Translations under genes and position numbers: made by a program
NCBI GenBank assembly: GCA_012521405.1
Contig: JAAYMK010000033.1
Span: 1 to 55,821 of the forward strand
DNA from: Bacillota bacterium
GTDB taxonomy: Bacteria > Bacillota > Dethiobacteria > Dethiobacterales > Dethiobacteraceae
Length of the DNA stretch: 55,821 nt
Direction: 5' to 3'
The notes under the pieces: generated by a model
The model's database searches: none
What the model saw: only the letters and a program-made list of their open reading frames with translations
What the model was told of the DNA's origin: nothing
In this document: in pieces, positions 18,314 to 28,554 of the stretch
How positions within the stretch are numbered: the first letter of the stretch is position 1
Layout: each line of letters opens with the position of its first letter

Positions 18314-19636
18314 TTGGCCATCATTGTACCCTTTCGCGGTCTGCGTTACGATACAGAAAAGGCCGGCAACATGGCAGAATTAATTACACCACCTTATGAT
18401 ATAATTGATGACAGGCAGCAAAAGGCGTATTACAAAAAAAATCCTTACAATATCATACGCTTGGAATATGGCGAAACCAGGCCTCATGATAATGAAGAAG
18501 ACAACCGTTACACCCGTGCGCGGGGCTTCTTTACCAGCTGGTTGCAACAAGGAATTTTAAGACATGAAGAAAAACCTTCCTTGTACTTGTATGAGCAAGA
18601 ATTTACGGAAAATAATTGCAGATTGGTGCGCACTGGGCTTATTGCCGGTGTAGGTTTGGAAGCATACGACACAGGTATGATCCTGCCCCATGAAGAAACA
18701 TTGTCTAAAGCAAAAGCAGACAGGCTTATGCTTTTAGAACACTGTAGAGCCAATTTCAGTGCAATTTTTGGTCTTTATGACGACGAGAATTTTACCGTTG
18801 AAAAACTTACTAAGAAATATAAACAATTTGACCCAGTCATAGCTTTTACTGATGAAAACAGGGAGACACACCGCGTGTGGGCAATCAGTGATGCAGACGA
18901 TTTAAAAGCCATTAAAGATTTTTTCCGTTTACAGAGGATTTATATTGCCGATGGCCATCATCGCTATGAAACGGCGCTTCATTTTCACCAGCAACAGGCT
19001 ACTTTAGGTATAGACAAGTATAATTTTTGTTTGATGACACTGGTAAACCTGCATGATCCCGGACTTGTAATTTATCCTACACACCGTTTGGTGAAAAATC
19101 TTGAAAACTTTAACCGCCTTCAATTACTGGAGAAATTAAAAAATCTTTTTGATGTGCAGGAACTTAAACTCCCAGAGGAAAATAAAGCAGAATTTATAAC
19201 CAATGAATTACATAAATTGAAAAGTTTTACTTCCGCCTATAATGCATACTTACTATATGCGGGTGACCAAAAACTATATCGCTTGCTGCATCCACGAAAT
19301 GCTGAAAATAAAGTAATGGTAAAACGATACGGAGCCTTCTCTCCCCAGTGGCGCACATTGGATGTTGCCGTCCTGCAGGGTTTGGTGTTTGAAGAGATTT
19401 TTGGCATTGACAGCCACTCACGTGCCGGCGGTCAGCATTTAACATATACCCGGGAGGAAGCCGGGGCGCTGTCTGCTGTGGATGCAGGTAAATATCAAGC
19501 AGTTTTCTTTTTAAACCCAACACAAGTGAAGGAAGTGACGGCAGTGGCCGCTGCCGGGGAAAAAATGCCGCAAAAATCAACTTACTTTTATCCCAAACTT
19601 GTAACCGGATTGGTAATCAATGATTTTTGCCGCTAG
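18314..19636 (+). CDS. DUF1015 family protein
   Basis: A 440-residue soluble protein with the DUF1015 hallmarks: N-terminal 'VPFRGLRYD', 'PPYDIIDD' and the conserved 'YIADGHHRYETAL' near residue 215, with 'GMILPHEETL' in between. The function is not established to my knowledge; members are often listed near serine/phosphoglycerate metabolism. TTG start with a GGAGGAGG ribosome site; monocistronic, with its own promoter and terminator. Confidence 0.85.
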   Translation: MAIIVPFRGLRYDTEKAGNMAELITPPYDIIDDRQQKAYYKKNPYNIIRLEYGETRPHDNEEDNRYTRARGFFTSWLQQGILRHEEKPSLYLYEQEFTENNCRLVRTGLIAGVGLEAYDTGMILPHEETLSKAKADRLMLLEHCRANFSAIFGLYDDENFTVEKLTKKYKQFDPVIAFTDENRETHRVWAISDADDLKAIKDFFRLQRIYIADGHHRYETALHFHQQQATLGIDKYNFCLMTLVNLHDPGLVIYPTHRLVKNLENFNRLQLLEKLKNLFDVQELKLPEENKAEFITNELHKLKSFTSAYNAYLLYAGDQKLYRLLHPRNAENKVMVKRYGAFSPQWRTLDVAVLQGLVFEEIFGIDSHSRAGGQHLTYTREEAGALSAVDAGKYQAVFFLNPTQVKEVTAVAAAGEKMPQKSTYFYPKLVTGLVINDFCR

Positions 19637-19648
19637 AAAGAAATAGTG

Positions 19649-19676
19649 AAAGCCGACCTTTAAGCGGTCGGCTTTT
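19649..19676 (+). terminator. terminator after the DUF1015 gene
   Basis: AAAGCCGACC pairs with GGTCGGCTTTT around a TTAAGC-type loop. It may serve both converging genes. Confidence 0.8.
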
Positions 19677-19703
19677 GACAGTATTTTTAAGCGTGGATAT
19701 TTT

Positions 19704-21515
19704 TTACTTCTGCGCTTGCTGTTTTTGGTAACGGGCACGTTCTTGTTTTTTAAGCAATTTTTTGCGCAAACGGATATTTTGGGGAGTTATTTCCACCAGC
19801 TCATCCTCTTTGATAAACTCCAGGGCTTCTTCCAGGCTTAAAGTGCGAACTTCTTTTAAACGGATTGTTTCTTCTGCGGTGGAAGCTCTAAAGTTGGTAA
19901 GATGTTTCTTTTTACATACATTAACTTCCAGATCTTGCTCGCGGTTATGTTGTCCTACAATCATGCCTTCATAAACTTTGGTGCCCGGAGTAATAAATAA
20001 TTGTCCACGTTCTTCTGCTGCTTGTAACCCATAGACGGTAGCCTCACCGTCTTCCCAGGCGATAAGGGCTCCCTGATGGCGGGACGGTATTTCGCCTTTA
20101 TAAGGTTCATAGCCGGCAAAAACGTGATGCATTAGACCATTGCCCCTTGTTTCTGTCAGGTATTCTGAACGCAAACCAATGAGACCGCGTGCCGGAAGGT
20201 GATATTCTAAACGTACTTGTCCTGAACCAAGGGGTGACATATCAAGCATTTCTGCTTTCCGGCGGCTTAAAATTTCCATCACATTGCCCACATACTCCTC
20301 CGGCAAATCTAAAACTAAATGTTCAAAAGGCTCATAAAGCTGCCCGTTAATCTTTTTCAGGATCACTTCAGGTTTGCTGACTTGCAGTTCATACCCTTCC
20401 CGGCGCATATTTTCGATGAGAATGGAAAGATGCAGTTCGCCGCGGCCGGACACGCGAAAACAGTCCGGACTGCCGGCTTCCTCAACCCGCAGGGAGACAT
20501 TTGTTTCCAATTCGCGCCAAAGTCTTTCCCGTAACTTGCGGGAGGTAATATGTTGACCTTCGCGACCGGCAAAGGGGCTGTTATTAACTAAAAAATTCAT
20601 CACCAAAGTCGGTTCGTCCACAGAAATGGTGGGCAATTGCTCCGGATGGTCAGGATGGCAGATGGTATCGCCGATATTTACATTTTCTAAACCGGAGATG
20701 GCAACAATATCCCCGGTTTCTCCTTGCTTTACTTCCATTGTTTTTAAGCCGGAAAAAATAAAAACTTTACCTATTTTGGCGCTGCTTTGGGTACCGTCAG
20801 CATGCAAAATGGCCACAGAATTGCCCGGGGCAACGGAGCCGCGCCGGATGCGGCCTACAGCATAGCGTCCCAGATAATTATCATAGAGCAAATTTGCTAC
20901 GAGCATTTGAAAAGGCAAATCTGGATTGCCCCCGGGAGCAGGTATATGGGAGATAATTGTTTCAAATAGCGGTTCTAAAGTGGAAGAAAGATTTTCCGGA
21001 TCCAGCCCGGCAATACCTTGGCGGGCTGATGTAAAAACTACGGGAAAATCAAGTTGCTCCTCAGTAGCATCCAAAGCAATAAATAAATCAAAGACCTGAT
21101 CAACTACTTCCAAGGGACGCGCATCTTGGCGATCGATTTTATTGACAACCACAATGGGAACAAGTCCGGCTTGCAAAGCTTTCCGTAAAACAAAACGTGT
21201 TTGTGGCATGGGGCCTTCAAAGGCATCTACCAGCAGTAAAACTCCGTCCACCATGGAAAGAGCCCGTTCCACTTCACCGCCAAAATCAGCATGGCCGGGT
21301 GTGTCCACGATATTTATTTTTACGCCGCGGTAGATGACAGAAGTGTTTTTAGCTAAAATTGTAATACCGCGTTCCCTTTCCAAAGCATCGGAGTCTAAAA
21401 CACGTTCCACGGTTTCTCGGCTGCGGAAAATTCCGCTCTGGCGTAGCATACCGTCAACTAAAGTGGTTTTGCCATGATCCACATGGGCAATGATGGCTAA
21501 ATTACGTATTTCCAT
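19704..21515 (-). CDS. typA: ribosome-associated GTPase TypA/BipA
   Basis: Translational GTPase of the EF-G/LepA class, linked to 50S assembly and stress. G motifs: '[10 protein letters not shown]' (G1), 'RERGITI' (G2), 'DTPGHADF' (G3) and 'NKID' (G4). The EF-G-like domains III and V follow, then the TypA-specific C-terminal domain ('[27 protein letters not shown]'). At 603 residues it is normal length. A promoter and AAGGAGG lie upstream on the minus strand. Confidence 0.97.
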   Translation of the reverse strand: MEIRNLAIIAHVDHGKTTLVDGMLRQSGIFRSRETVERVLDSDALERERGITILAKNTSVIYRGVKINIVDTPGHADFGGEVERALSMVDGVLLLVDAFEGPMPQTRFVLRKALQAGLVPIVVVNKIDRQDARPLEVVDQVFDLFIALDATEEQLDFPVVFTSARQGIAGLDPENLSSTLEPLFETIISHIPAPGGNPDLPFQMLVANLLYDNYLGRYAVGRIRRGSVAPGNSVAILHADGTQSSAKIGKVFIFSGLKTMEVKQGETGDIVAISGLENVNIGDTICHPDHPEQLPTISVDEPTLVMNFLVNNSPFAGREGQHITSRKLRERLWRELETNVSLRVEEAGSPDCFRVSGRGELHLSILIENMRREGYELQVSKPEVILKKINGQLYEPFEHLVLDLPEEYVGNVMEILSRRKAEMLDMSPLGSGQVRLEYHLPARGLIGLRSEYLTETRGNGLMHHVFAGYEPYKGEIPSRHQGALIAWEDGEATVYGLQAAEERGQLFITPGTKVYEGMIVGQHNREQDLEVNVCKKKHLTNFRASTAEETIRLKEVRTLSLEEALEFIKEDELVEITPQNIRLRKKLLKKQERARYQKQQAQK

Positions 21516-21543
21516 GTGTGTTCCTCCTTACGCAGCACAATTT

Positions 21544-21572
21544 AGTATACCAAGATTGCCGTTTGCAAACAA
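21544..21572 (-). promoter_or_regulatory. typA promoter
   Basis: On the minus strand TTGTTT (21572-21567) and TATACT (21549-21544) are separated by 17 bases and lie about 30 bases upstream of the start. Confidence 0.65.
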
Positions 21573-21679
21573 GAAATTTTTTGCAAAGGTATTTGACTTT
21601 TTGGGTGGAGGCACATGGCAGGAAGTGACGGCCTTGCGGGGAAGTATATATAGCAGTGCAAGAAAACGGGGGTTTCTCT

Positions 21680-23611
21680 GTGAGTATTATTATTAACGTG
21701 CATAAAGTTACAAAATCATATGGAGCAAATAAGATTTTAGATAATGTTACGCTGCAACTTTTTCCCCGCGAACGCGTTGGCTTGGTAGGAGCCAACGGTG
21801 CAGGAAAGACAACCCTTTTAAATCTTATTGCCGGGCGGGACAGTGCCGATGCAGGGACAATCACAGTTGCTAAAGGAACGACAATAGGTTATCTGGAGCA
21901 AAATGCCGCCAGGCTATCCGCACAAACCATGGAGGCAGAGCTGCGGCAGGCTTTTTCCCACCTGGATGCACTTTATGAAAAAATGATAGAACTGGAACGG
22001 CAGATGGCTGAACCGGAAAAACTGGCGAAAAAAGAACTGGCAAGAATCATGTCTGCTTATGGAGAGCTGCGGCATCGTTTTGAAGAAGCCGGGGGATACC
22101 TGGCAGAAGCACAATTACGTGCTGTGATTCAAGGTTTAGGTTTTACCGTAGAAGATTTGCCCCGACCAATTACCAGTTTTTCCGGCGGTGAGCAGACGCG
22201 GCTGCGGCTGGCACGGCTGTTGCTGAAAAAGCCAGATGTATTGCTTCTAGACGAACCTACCAATCATTTGGATCTTCAGGCCATAGAATGGCTGGAAAGT
22301 TTTCTGCATGATTGGCCGGGAACAATTTTGCTTGTTTCTCACGACCGTTATTTTCTTGACCGTGTTGTGGGGCGCATCTTATCCCTGGAAAACGGCAGTA
22401 TTAAAAGTTATAATGGTAATTATACTGCTTACTTACAACAAAGAACAATTGAGCGTAAAGCGCAGGAAAAAGCATATTTAAAACAGCAGGCCTATGTGGC
22501 CAAAGAAGAAGCTTATATTCGTTCTCTTGGCACCAGTGAACGGGAAAAACGTCAAGCCAAAAGCCGGCAAAAACGTCTGGAAAAACTACAACCGGTGGAA
22601 AAGCCGCGGACAGAAAAAGCTATGTCGCTGGATTTTGCTTTTAGCGGTCGCAGCGGAGAAATTGTGGTGCGCTTGGAGAATATAAGTAAAGCATATGACA
22701 AGCACACTGTTTTTCAAAACTTAAATCTGCTGATCCGTTGGGGAGAAAAAATAGCCTTGGTGGGACCTAATGGTGCAGGTAAAAGCACCTTGCTGAAAAT
22801 CATTACAGGACAATTGCAGCCAGATAGTGGTTGTGTTTGGCTGGGACCCAGTGTACAACCTGTCTATTTTGACCAGCACCAGCAAACAATACGACTTGGC
22901 TGGACACCACTGGAGGAAATTATGGCTGCCTCCGGGATGACGCAAACAGAAGCGAGAACATATTTGGGCCGTTTCTTGTTTATGGGCGACGATGTTTTTA
23001 AGAGAAATGCCGATCTCAGCGGTGGAGAAAAAAGCCGCCTGGCTTTAGCCAAATTGAGCCTGGATGACGGTAATTTTCTTATTTTGGACGAGCCCACTAA
23101 TCATTTAGATCTTAAAGGCGTGGAAGAACTGGAAGAAGCACTGTCTGCTTATGCCGGAACTTTATTGGTGGTTTCTCATGACCGTTACTTCTTAACCCGT
23201 ACCACCACAAAAGTGGCAGTTTTAGAGGACGGTACCCTGACTCTTTATCCCTATTCCTTTGCCGAATACCTGGAAAAACAAAGAAAGCAGGCAGAAAAGC
23301 AAAGTAGTCCCCAAAAACGCCGGCGCCAGGAAAAAGAAAGACTGCGGCGTGAAGAACAGCTGCAACTGCGACGTCAGCGGAAAAAACTGCAGCAAAAATT
23401 GCAAGCAACGGAAGATGAAATTACCAGGCAGGAAAAAGAGATTGCGCTTTTGGAAAGGGAGCTTGCAAAGCCGGAAGTCTTTAACGATTATAAACTGGCG
23501 GCGGAAAAGGGCAGACTACTGCAGGATTTAAAAGCAAGTGTCAATGCCTTGCTTTTAGAGTGGGAGAAAATCAGCACTGACTTGGAGCAATTAGGTGCCG
23601 GGGAAGAATAG
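21680..23611 (+). CDS. ABC-F family ATPase
   Basis: Two ABC cassettes on one chain without membrane segments: Walker A 'GANGAGKTTL' and 'GPNGAGKSTL', signatures 'FSGGEQTRLRLARL' and 'LSGGEKSRLALAKL', and 'LLDEPTNHLD' in each. The linker (about 240-310) is charged. The C-terminal 110 residues form a strong coiled coil rich in K, R, Q and E, as in Uup/YfmR. ABC-F proteins act on the ribosome to relieve stalling. GTG at 21680 is chosen for the GGGGG site 7 bases upstream; GTG 21656 lacks one. Confidence 0.9.
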   Translation: MSIIINVHKVTKSYGANKILDNVTLQLFPRERVGLVGANGAGKTTLLNLIAGRDSADAGTITVAKGTTIGYLEQNAARLSAQTMEAELRQAFSHLDALYEKMIELERQMAEPEKLAKKELARIMSAYGELRHRFEEAGGYLAEAQLRAVIQGLGFTVEDLPRPITSFSGGEQTRLRLARLLLKKPDVLLLDEPTNHLDLQAIEWLESFLHDWPGTILLVSHDRYFLDRVVGRILSLENGSIKSYNGNYTAYLQQRTIERKAQEKAYLKQQAYVAKEEAYIRSLGTSEREKRQAKSRQKRLEKLQPVEKPRTEKAMSLDFAFSGRSGEIVVRLENISKAYDKHTVFQNLNLLIRWGEKIALVGPNGAGKSTLLKIITGQLQPDSGCVWLGPSVQPVYFDQHQQTIRLGWTPLEEIMAASGMTQTEARTYLGRFLFMGDDVFKRNADLSGGEKSRLALAKLSLDDGNFLILDEPTNHLDLKGVEELEEALSAYAGTLLVVSHDRYFLTRTTTKVAVLEDGTLTLYPYSFAEYLEKQRKQAEKQSSPQKRRRQEKERLRREEQLQLRRQRKKLQQKLQATEDEITRQEKEIALLERELAKPEVFNDYKLAAEKGRLLQDLKASVNALLLEWEKISTDLEQLGAGEE

Positions 23612-23663
23612 AGTTGCCTGCTTGCTCATAAGTTTTTGTAATTGAAGTAAGGAGGAAGAGAGA

Positions 23664-24233
23664 ATGAAGAAAGTAATTTTAATTTCTGGCAGCCCGCGGA
23701 AAAACGGTAATACCATGCAGATCTTAAAAAGGTGTGCCGAAAAAATAGAAGCCTGCGGTTTAGAAAGTGAAATTATATCGCTGGCGGACAAGAAAATTGA
23801 AGCTTGTATCGCTTGCCGCAAATGCCAAGGCACCGGAGTATGTGTTTTGCCAGATGATGTTAATGAAATTGTGGCAAAAGTGCGGCCGGCAAAAGGCTTT
23901 ATTGTGGGGGCTCCCGTTTATTTTGGTACAGCACGCGGTGATGTTATGAATTTACTGCAGCGTATTGGCAGGCTTTCCGGCGCCAGTGACAGGTTCCTTG
24001 CCTGGAAAGTGGGGGGGCCCATTGCCATCAACCGGCGTGGTGGTGCCACCGCCACCATTCAAGAAATGCTGATGTTTTATTTCATTAATGAAATGATTGT
24101 CCCCGGTTCCACATACTGGAATATTGTTTTCGGTCTGGCGCCCGGCGATGCCCTTAATGATGAGGAAGGTGTGCGCACAGCCGAACGTTTTGCGGAAAAC
24201 GTGGCCAAATTAATTTTAAAAATCGCAGATTAA
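23664..24233 (+). CDS. flavodoxin-like NAD(P)H-dependent FMN oxidoreductase / iron-sulfur flavoprotein
   Basis: A flavodoxin fold starting 'KKVILISGSPRKNGNTMQIL' (FMN phosphate loop). A cysteine cluster 'CIACRKCQGTGVC' at about residues 50-62 is typical of the NADPH-dependent FMN reductase / iron-sulfur flavoprotein group. Isoalloxazine-binding regions are 'GAPVYFGTARGDVMNLLQR' and 'AINRRGGATATIQEM'. 189 residues. The redox partner is unknown. AGGAGG precedes the ATG. Confidence 0.85.
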   Translation: MKKVILISGSPRKNGNTMQILKRCAEKIEACGLESEIISLADKKIEACIACRKCQGTGVCVLPDDVNEIVAKVRPAKGFIVGAPVYFGTARGDVMNLLQRIGRLSGASDRFLAWKVGGPIAINRRGGATATIQEMLMFYFINEMIVPGSTYWNIVFGLAPGDALNDEEGVRTAERFAENVAKLILKIAD

Positions 24234-24235
24234 TT

Positions 24236-24258
24236 TCCGGCTGCGGCCGGATTTTTTA
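24236..24258 (+). terminator. terminator after the flavoprotein gene
   Basis: TCCGGC (24236-24241), TGCG loop, GCCGGA, then TTTTTT. Confidence 0.8.
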
Positions 24259-24306
24259 CTCTCGCTGTACAATGGTTAATCTTTCCTTAAAGATTAAGCT
24301 CTTTCT

Positions 24307-24334
24307 TTGTTTTTGTTGTAAAATTAGATAAAAT
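24307..24334 (+). promoter_or_regulatory. candidate tkt promoter
   Basis: TTGTTT (24307-24312) and TAAAAT (24329-24334), 16-base spacer, 43 bases before the start. Confidence 0.45.
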
Positions 24335-24377
24335 AGGGGAAAACAGAAATAAACAAACCCAAGGCGGAGGGATTCCA

Positions 24378-26369
24378 TTGAAGGCAATTGAGCAAAAAGC
24401 AATTAATACCATTCGCATGTTGGCGGTGGATGCCATTGAAAAAGCAAAATCAGGCCACCCAGGTTTACCCATGGGCGGAGCTCCCATGGCTTACACATTG
24501 TGGACGCGATGCATGCAGCATAGCCCCAGCGATCCGCAGTGGCCCAATCGTGATCGTTTTGTTTTGTCGGCAGGCCATGGGTCCATGCTGCTGTATGCGC
24601 TTTTACATTTATTCGGTTATGGCCTTACGCTAGATGATTTAAAAGCTTTTCGGCAATGGGGCAGTTTGACGCCGGGACACCCTGAATACGGCCATACAGT
24701 TGGTGTGGAAACCACTACGGGGCCATTGGGACAAGGATTTGCCAATGCGGTAGGTATGGCCATTGCTGAGGCCAGACTGGCAGCCGAATTTAATAAACCC
24801 GGTTTTGAAATTGTACATCATTATACTTACGTTTACTGCGGTGACGGCTGTTTAATGGAGGGTGTCAGTGCGGAGGCCGCCTCTTTGGCGGGACATCTTA
24901 AATTAGGACGCTTGATTTGTCTCTATGATGATAATCAAATTACCATTGACGGCTCCACCGAGATAACTTTTACGGAAGATGTGGCTAAACGTTTTGAAGC
25001 TTATGGCTGGCATGTACTGAAGGTAAAAGACGGAAACGACATCGAAGAAATAGCTTTGGCCATAGAAAAGGCCAAGCAGGAGACAGAGAGACCATCGCTT
25101 ATTATGGTGCGGACTGCCATCGGGTACGGCAGCCCCAATAAACAGGGTTCCGCCGCCGTCCACGGTGCTCCTTTGGGGGCAGAAGAAGTTAAATTGACAA
25201 AAGAAAATTTGGGCTGGCCGACAGAACCTGATTTTTATGTGCCTGCTGAAGTTCGCGAGCATTTTGCTGCCATCACTGCACAACTAGAAAAGAAAAAGGC
25301 GCAGTGGGACGAGCTTTTTGCGCAATATCGCCGGGAATATCCGGAAGCGGCAGCGGCTTGGGATGCTTGGCATGCCGGGGATATTCCTGCGGAGGTGGAA
25401 GAGGACAAGTCCCTTTGGCAGTTTGCAAAGCCCTTGGCTACCCGGGCCGCTTCGGGACAAGTGATGCAAATTATCGCTAAATATCTTTCCAATCTAATGG
25501 GTGGTTCTGCCGACCTTAATGCTTCCACAAACACCTACTTAAAAGGGCTTGGTGATTTCCAGGCCGACAACCGTAAAGGGAATAACCTCTTTTTTGGTGT
25601 GCGCGAACATGCCATGGGCAGTATAGCCAACGGCATGGCACTGCATGGCGGATTGAGGCCCTTTGTGTCTACATTTTTTGTCTTTGTTGATTATATGAAA
25701 CCGCCCGTACGTTTGGCGGCTTTAATGGGATTACCGGTAATTTATGTTTTTACCCATGACAGTATTGGCGTTGGGGAGGACGGACCAACACACCAGCCCA
25801 TTGAACAACTGGCCGGTTTACGCTCAACACCTAATCTGCATGTTTTCCGGCCTGCCGACGGACGGGAAACGGCGGCGGCGTGGTTGGCTGCCCTCAAGAG
25901 AAAAGATGGGCCCACAGCCATTATTTTAACACGGCAAACATTGCCACAACTGGAGGGCACAGGCGTAGAGGCGGCTAAAGGTGCATATGTCCTGGCGGCG
26001 GAAAAAGGTGAAGTGCCCGATCTTATTCTCATTGCCACCGGATCTGAAGTGCAGTTGGCTTTACAGGCGCAAAAAGTTTTGGCGGAAAAAGACATTGATG
26101 CCCGTGTGGTCAGCATGCCCAGTTGGGAATTATTTAAAGCTCAACCGGCAGCTTACCGGCAAAAAGTACTGCCGGAAAATGTGCGCAAAAGAATTGCCAT
26201 TGAGGCCGGCCATTCTATGGGATGGCAGCAGTTTACCGGAGATGAAGGTTTAATCATCTCCATAGATCATTTTGGTGTTTCTGCACCCGGTGAAATTTTA
26301 ATGCAGGAATTTGGCTTTACGGTGGAAAATATTGTGCAAAAAGCATTGGCACTTCTGCAGCGTTCTTGA
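24378..26369 (+). CDS. tkt: transketolase
   Basis: Thiamine-diphosphate enzyme of the pentose phosphate pathway. N-terminal domain '[20 protein letters not shown]' and the ThDP motif starting '[22 protein letters not shown]' (through '[10 protein letters not shown]'); middle domain with the catalytic Glu in '[20 protein letters not shown]' and '[20 protein letters not shown]'; C-terminal domain '[15 protein letters not shown]'. At 663 residues it is standard. TTG start with a GGCGGAGGG site. Confidence 0.97.
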   Translation: MKAIEQKAINTIRMLAVDAIEKAKSGHPGLPMGGAPMAYTLWTRCMQHSPSDPQWPNRDRFVLSAGHGSMLLYALLHLFGYGLTLDDLKAFRQWGSLTPGHPEYGHTVGVETTTGPLGQGFANAVGMAIAEARLAAEFNKPGFEIVHHYTYVYCGDGCLMEGVSAEAASLAGHLKLGRLICLYDDNQITIDGSTEITFTEDVAKRFEAYGWHVLKVKDGNDIEEIALAIEKAKQETERPSLIMVRTAIGYGSPNKQGSAAVHGAPLGAEEVKLTKENLGWPTEPDFYVPAEVREHFAAITAQLEKKKAQWDELFAQYRREYPEAAAAWDAWHAGDIPAEVEEDKSLWQFAKPLATRAASGQVMQIIAKYLSNLMGGSADLNASTNTYLKGLGDFQADNRKGNNLFFGVREHAMGSIANGMALHGGLRPFVSTFFVFVDYMKPPVRLAALMGLPVIYVFTHDSIGVGEDGPTHQPIEQLAGLRSTPNLHVFRPADGRETAAAWLAALKRKDGPTAIILTRQTLPQLEGTGVEAAKGAYVLAAEKGEVPDLILIATGSEVQLALQAQKVLAEKDIDARVVSMPSWELFKAQPAAYRQKVLPENVRKRIAIEAGHSMGWQQFTGDEGLIISIDHFGVSAPGEILMQEFGFTVENIVQKALALLQRS

Positions 26370-26394
26370 CAGTTATTTAACCATATTTTACAAT
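26366..26394 (+). promoter_or_regulatory. promoter of the FmdB-type gene, overlapping the tkt stop
   Basis: TTGACA (26366-26371) and TACAAT (26389-26394) with a 17-base spacer; the -35 hexamer contains the tkt stop codon. Confidence 0.75.
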
Positions 26395-26439
26395 GACTAT
26401 ATACCCTGTAGGTGTATAATGAGCAAAGGAGGTTGTTGC

Positions 26440-26679
26440 ATGCCCACTTATGAATACACCTGCAAAACATGCGGTAAAAATTTTGAGGTACTGATTAAAA
26501 GTGCGGAAAAAAGTAATGTCAGTTGCCCCATTTGCAAAGGCAAGGATTTGCAGGAGATATACGGTTTTAATACCATTAAAAGCAGCAATATGGGAGACGC
26601 AGCTTGCAGTTTCAAGGCGGATTCTCCTTGCTCCCCGGGAGCAGGCATGCCCTGTAGTGCTTGCAAAGCTGTTTCCTAA
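26440..26679 (+). CDS. FmdB-type zinc ribbon protein
   Basis: Seventy-nine residues opening with the FmdB signature 'MPTYEYTCKTCGKNFEVLI' and a second CxxC in 'VSCPICKG', making one zinc ribbon. The tail has four further cysteines ('ACSF', 'SPCSPG', 'MPCSACKA'), typical of this group. Family members are putative regulators; the target is unknown. AAAGGAGG precedes the ATG. Confidence 0.88.
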   Translation: MPTYEYTCKTCGKNFEVLIKSAEKSNVSCPICKGKDLQEIYGFNTIKSSNMGDAACSFKADSPCSPGAGMPCSACKAVS

Positions 26680-26696
26680 TTTGGGTTTTCAGGGGC

Positions 26697-26736
26697 AAAC
26701 AACCATGCCGGCAAAGCATGGTTGTTTATTTTTCCC
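26697..26736 (+). terminator. terminator after the FmdB-type gene
   Basis: AAACAACCATGC pairs with GCATGGTTGTTT, followed by ATTTTTCCCC. Confidence 0.85.
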
Positions 26737-26884
26737 CTGGTGAGAGGGGAAGGATAGAGTAATAATATTATTTGTCAGCTAAATTTACAGATGGCAGATT
26801 CCCGCTAAAAGAAAAAAATTTTCCTGTCGCAGGAAAAGTTAATTAATTCACAAGCTACATTCTGCCGACGAAGGGAGAGCTAAA

Positions 26885-28057
26885 ATGGCAGAAATTTTAC
26901 AAAGACAAACACAAAAACCATTGCCGAAAAAAATTAACCTTAAAGTTATCTTTCTTTTCAGTTTTGCCTTTTTGGGTGCTTGGCTGTTGTGGTTTTTTTA
27001 CCAACGCGCTTTTTATCCCTATCTTTTTGGCCTTTTCTTTGGTTATATTATGCAACGCTCTAGGTTTTGTTTTGCGGCAGCTTTCCGTGACATCTTTCTC
27101 ATCCGGAACACAGCTTTGACACGAGCAGTACTTGTGGCATTATTTCTCACCACCGTTGGTTTTTCCGTGTTACATTTTGCCTTGGGAATTAATTTGACGG
27201 TTGTGGGGCGCATTTACCCGGCAGGACTCCATACTATACTGGGTGGCCTGCTCTTTGGGTTTGGCATGACCGTGGCCGGAGCATGCGTCTCCGGTGCCCT
27301 GGTGCGGATGGGGGAAGGGAATGTGATGCAGTATGTTACATTTTTGGGACTGCTGTGCGGGTCGCTTTGGGGAGCGTGGCATTTAAATTGGGTAGTACCC
27401 TTTAGTATAGCCAAAACTCCCACAATTTTTTTGCCGGAGCAGCTTGGGTGGCCAGCGGCATTAAGCTTGCAGTTAGGCTGTTTTGTGCTGTTTTATTTCT
27501 GGGCATTAAAAGTAGAAAAGACCAAGCATGTTTTCTCCATATTTAAAAAAATCTCAGCAGCTATGCCTTATGGCCGCGCTGCTGTTTATTTGGCAGTAGG
27601 CAATACTTTATTTGTAATTTTTTACGGCAAGCCCTGGGGCATTACCACCGGCATCACCAGTTTAGCCGGTTGGGTGGCCGGCAAGTTAGGTATTGCCGTC
27701 AACGATTGGCTCTATTTTCAGGAAAATTTCTGGTTGGCTGACGACGGCGGGGCATTAATAGCGCACCCTTTAATCCTTTTGGCCTTAGGAATGCTGCTTG
27801 GAGCCATGCTTGCCAGTTTATACCACCATGAATTTCGTTGGCGTTTTCCCCGCACTAACCGTTATTACTGGGCAGCTTTACTAGGGGGAATCTGTATGGG
27901 GTATGGCTCAAGATTAGCTATGGGGTGTAATATTGGTGCCTTGTTGTCAGGTATTTCTTCATTATCACTACATGGCTGGCTTTTTGCTGCGGCTTTATTT
28001 CCGGGGGCATATTTGGGAGGGAAGGTTTTAATGCGCTATCTTTTGACGGCAAATTGA
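26885..28057 (+). CDS. yedE: YeeE/YedE-family membrane protein, putative selenium transporter
   Basis: About 390 residues with 9-10 membrane segments. Family hallmarks are 'GYIMQRSRFCFAAAFRD', 'GGLLFGFGMTVAGACVSG' and 'GGICMGYGSRLAMGCNIG', with cysteines placed as in thiosulfate-transporting YeeE relatives. YedE proteins next to a TusA/YedF protein in selenium users are proposed to move selenium compounds; here the neighbours are a YedF-like protein, a LysR regulator and selenoprotein genes. No clear promoter is visible, but the 205-base upstream gap has a small TTTTCCTG/CAGGAAAA hairpin. Substrate is inferred from context; sulfur transport is the alternative. Confidence 0.82.
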   Translation: MAEILQRQTQKPLPKKINLKVIFLFSFAFLGAWLLWFFYQRAFYPYLFGLFFGYIMQRSRFCFAAAFRDIFLIRNTALTRAVLVALFLTTVGFSVLHFALGINLTVVGRIYPAGLHTILGGLLFGFGMTVAGACVSGALVRMGEGNVMQYVTFLGLLCGSLWGAWHLNWVVPFSIAKTPTIFLPEQLGWPAALSLQLGCFVLFYFWALKVEKTKHVFSIFKKISAAMPYGRAAVYLAVGNTLFVIFYGKPWGITTGITSLAGWVAGKLGIAVNDWLYFQENFWLADDGGALIAHPLILLALGMLLGAMLASLYHHEFRWRFPRTNRYYWAALLGGICMGYGSRLAMGCNIGALLSGISSLSLHGWLFAAALFPGAYLGGKVLMRYLLTAN

Positions 28058-28134
28058 TTTGGATGTTTAAATTGTAAGGATAAAATTAACTAGAACTTTG
28101 CAGTTACAAGAAAAAAACTCTATGATATAGTAAA

Positions 28135-28173
28135 ACAAGAAAGACGCTTCATTTCAAGGTACGTCTTTCTTGT
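28135..28173 (+). terminator. hairpin after yedE
   Basis: ACAAGAAAGACG (28135-28146) pairs with CGTCTTTCTTGT (28162-28173). The right arm ends in TCTTTCTTGT without a clean T-run, so termination may be partial. Confidence 0.55.
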
Positions 28174-28199
28174 GCTTTAGGGGTTGCTACTTCTTCGGC

Positions 28200-28322
28200 G
28201 GACCGGCTCACCTGCAAACTTAAAGGGGAGCTTCCCTACCAGTAAGCATGTGAGATAAAGTTTTAGATCCGATAAAAAACGGCCCTGGTAATTGAGAGCC
28301 GGTGAGATTGCATTGGAGGTGG
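28200..28322 (+). promoter_or_regulatory. foldable leader with mutually exclusive helices before the YedF-like gene
   Basis: CTCACCTGC (28207-28215) can pair with GCATGTGAG (28246-28254) at 8 of 9 positions. The overlapping CCGGCTC (28203-28209) can pair perfectly with GAGCCGG (28296-28302). CACCT (28209-28213) is also complementary to the AGGTG of the ribosome site (28317-28321). The three pairings compete, as in a translational switch. A further small hairpin GGGGAG/CTTCCC lies inside. It matches no riboswitch class I recognise. Confidence 0.4.
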
Positions 28323-28326
28323 GAGT

Positions 28327-28551
28327 ATGGATTATAGAATTGATGCCCTGGGTGAAATGTGCCCCCTACCCATTATGCGTGCAGAAATAAAATTGTTGGA
28401 GCTTAAGCCTTACGATCGCTTAATTTTAAAAACTGATCACAGCTGTTCCTCCGCCAGTGTGATCAATCATTTTCAGTCTAAATATAACTATCCTTGCCAA
28501 GTGCAGCAAATTGATGAGGGAATCTGGGAAATTATTATAGAAAAAAGATAA
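28327..28551 (+). CDS. TusA/SirA-family sulfur or selenium carrier (YedF-like)
   Basis: A 74-residue protein of the TusA fold. It opens 'YRIDALGEMCPLPIMRAEIKL' with the catalytic C-P-L-P motif at Cys12, and ends in a beta-strand ('IWEIIIEKR'). TusA-like proteins carry persulfide or perselenide; YedF-type members pair with YedE in selenium users. The GGAGGTGGG ribosome site may be masked by the upstream leader. It is convergent with the LysR gene, 3 bases apart. Confidence 0.88.
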   Translation: MDYRIDALGEMCPLPIMRAEIKLLELKPYDRLILKTDHSCSSASVINHFQSKYNYPCQVQQIDEGIWEIIIEKR

Positions 28552-28554
28552 TTT

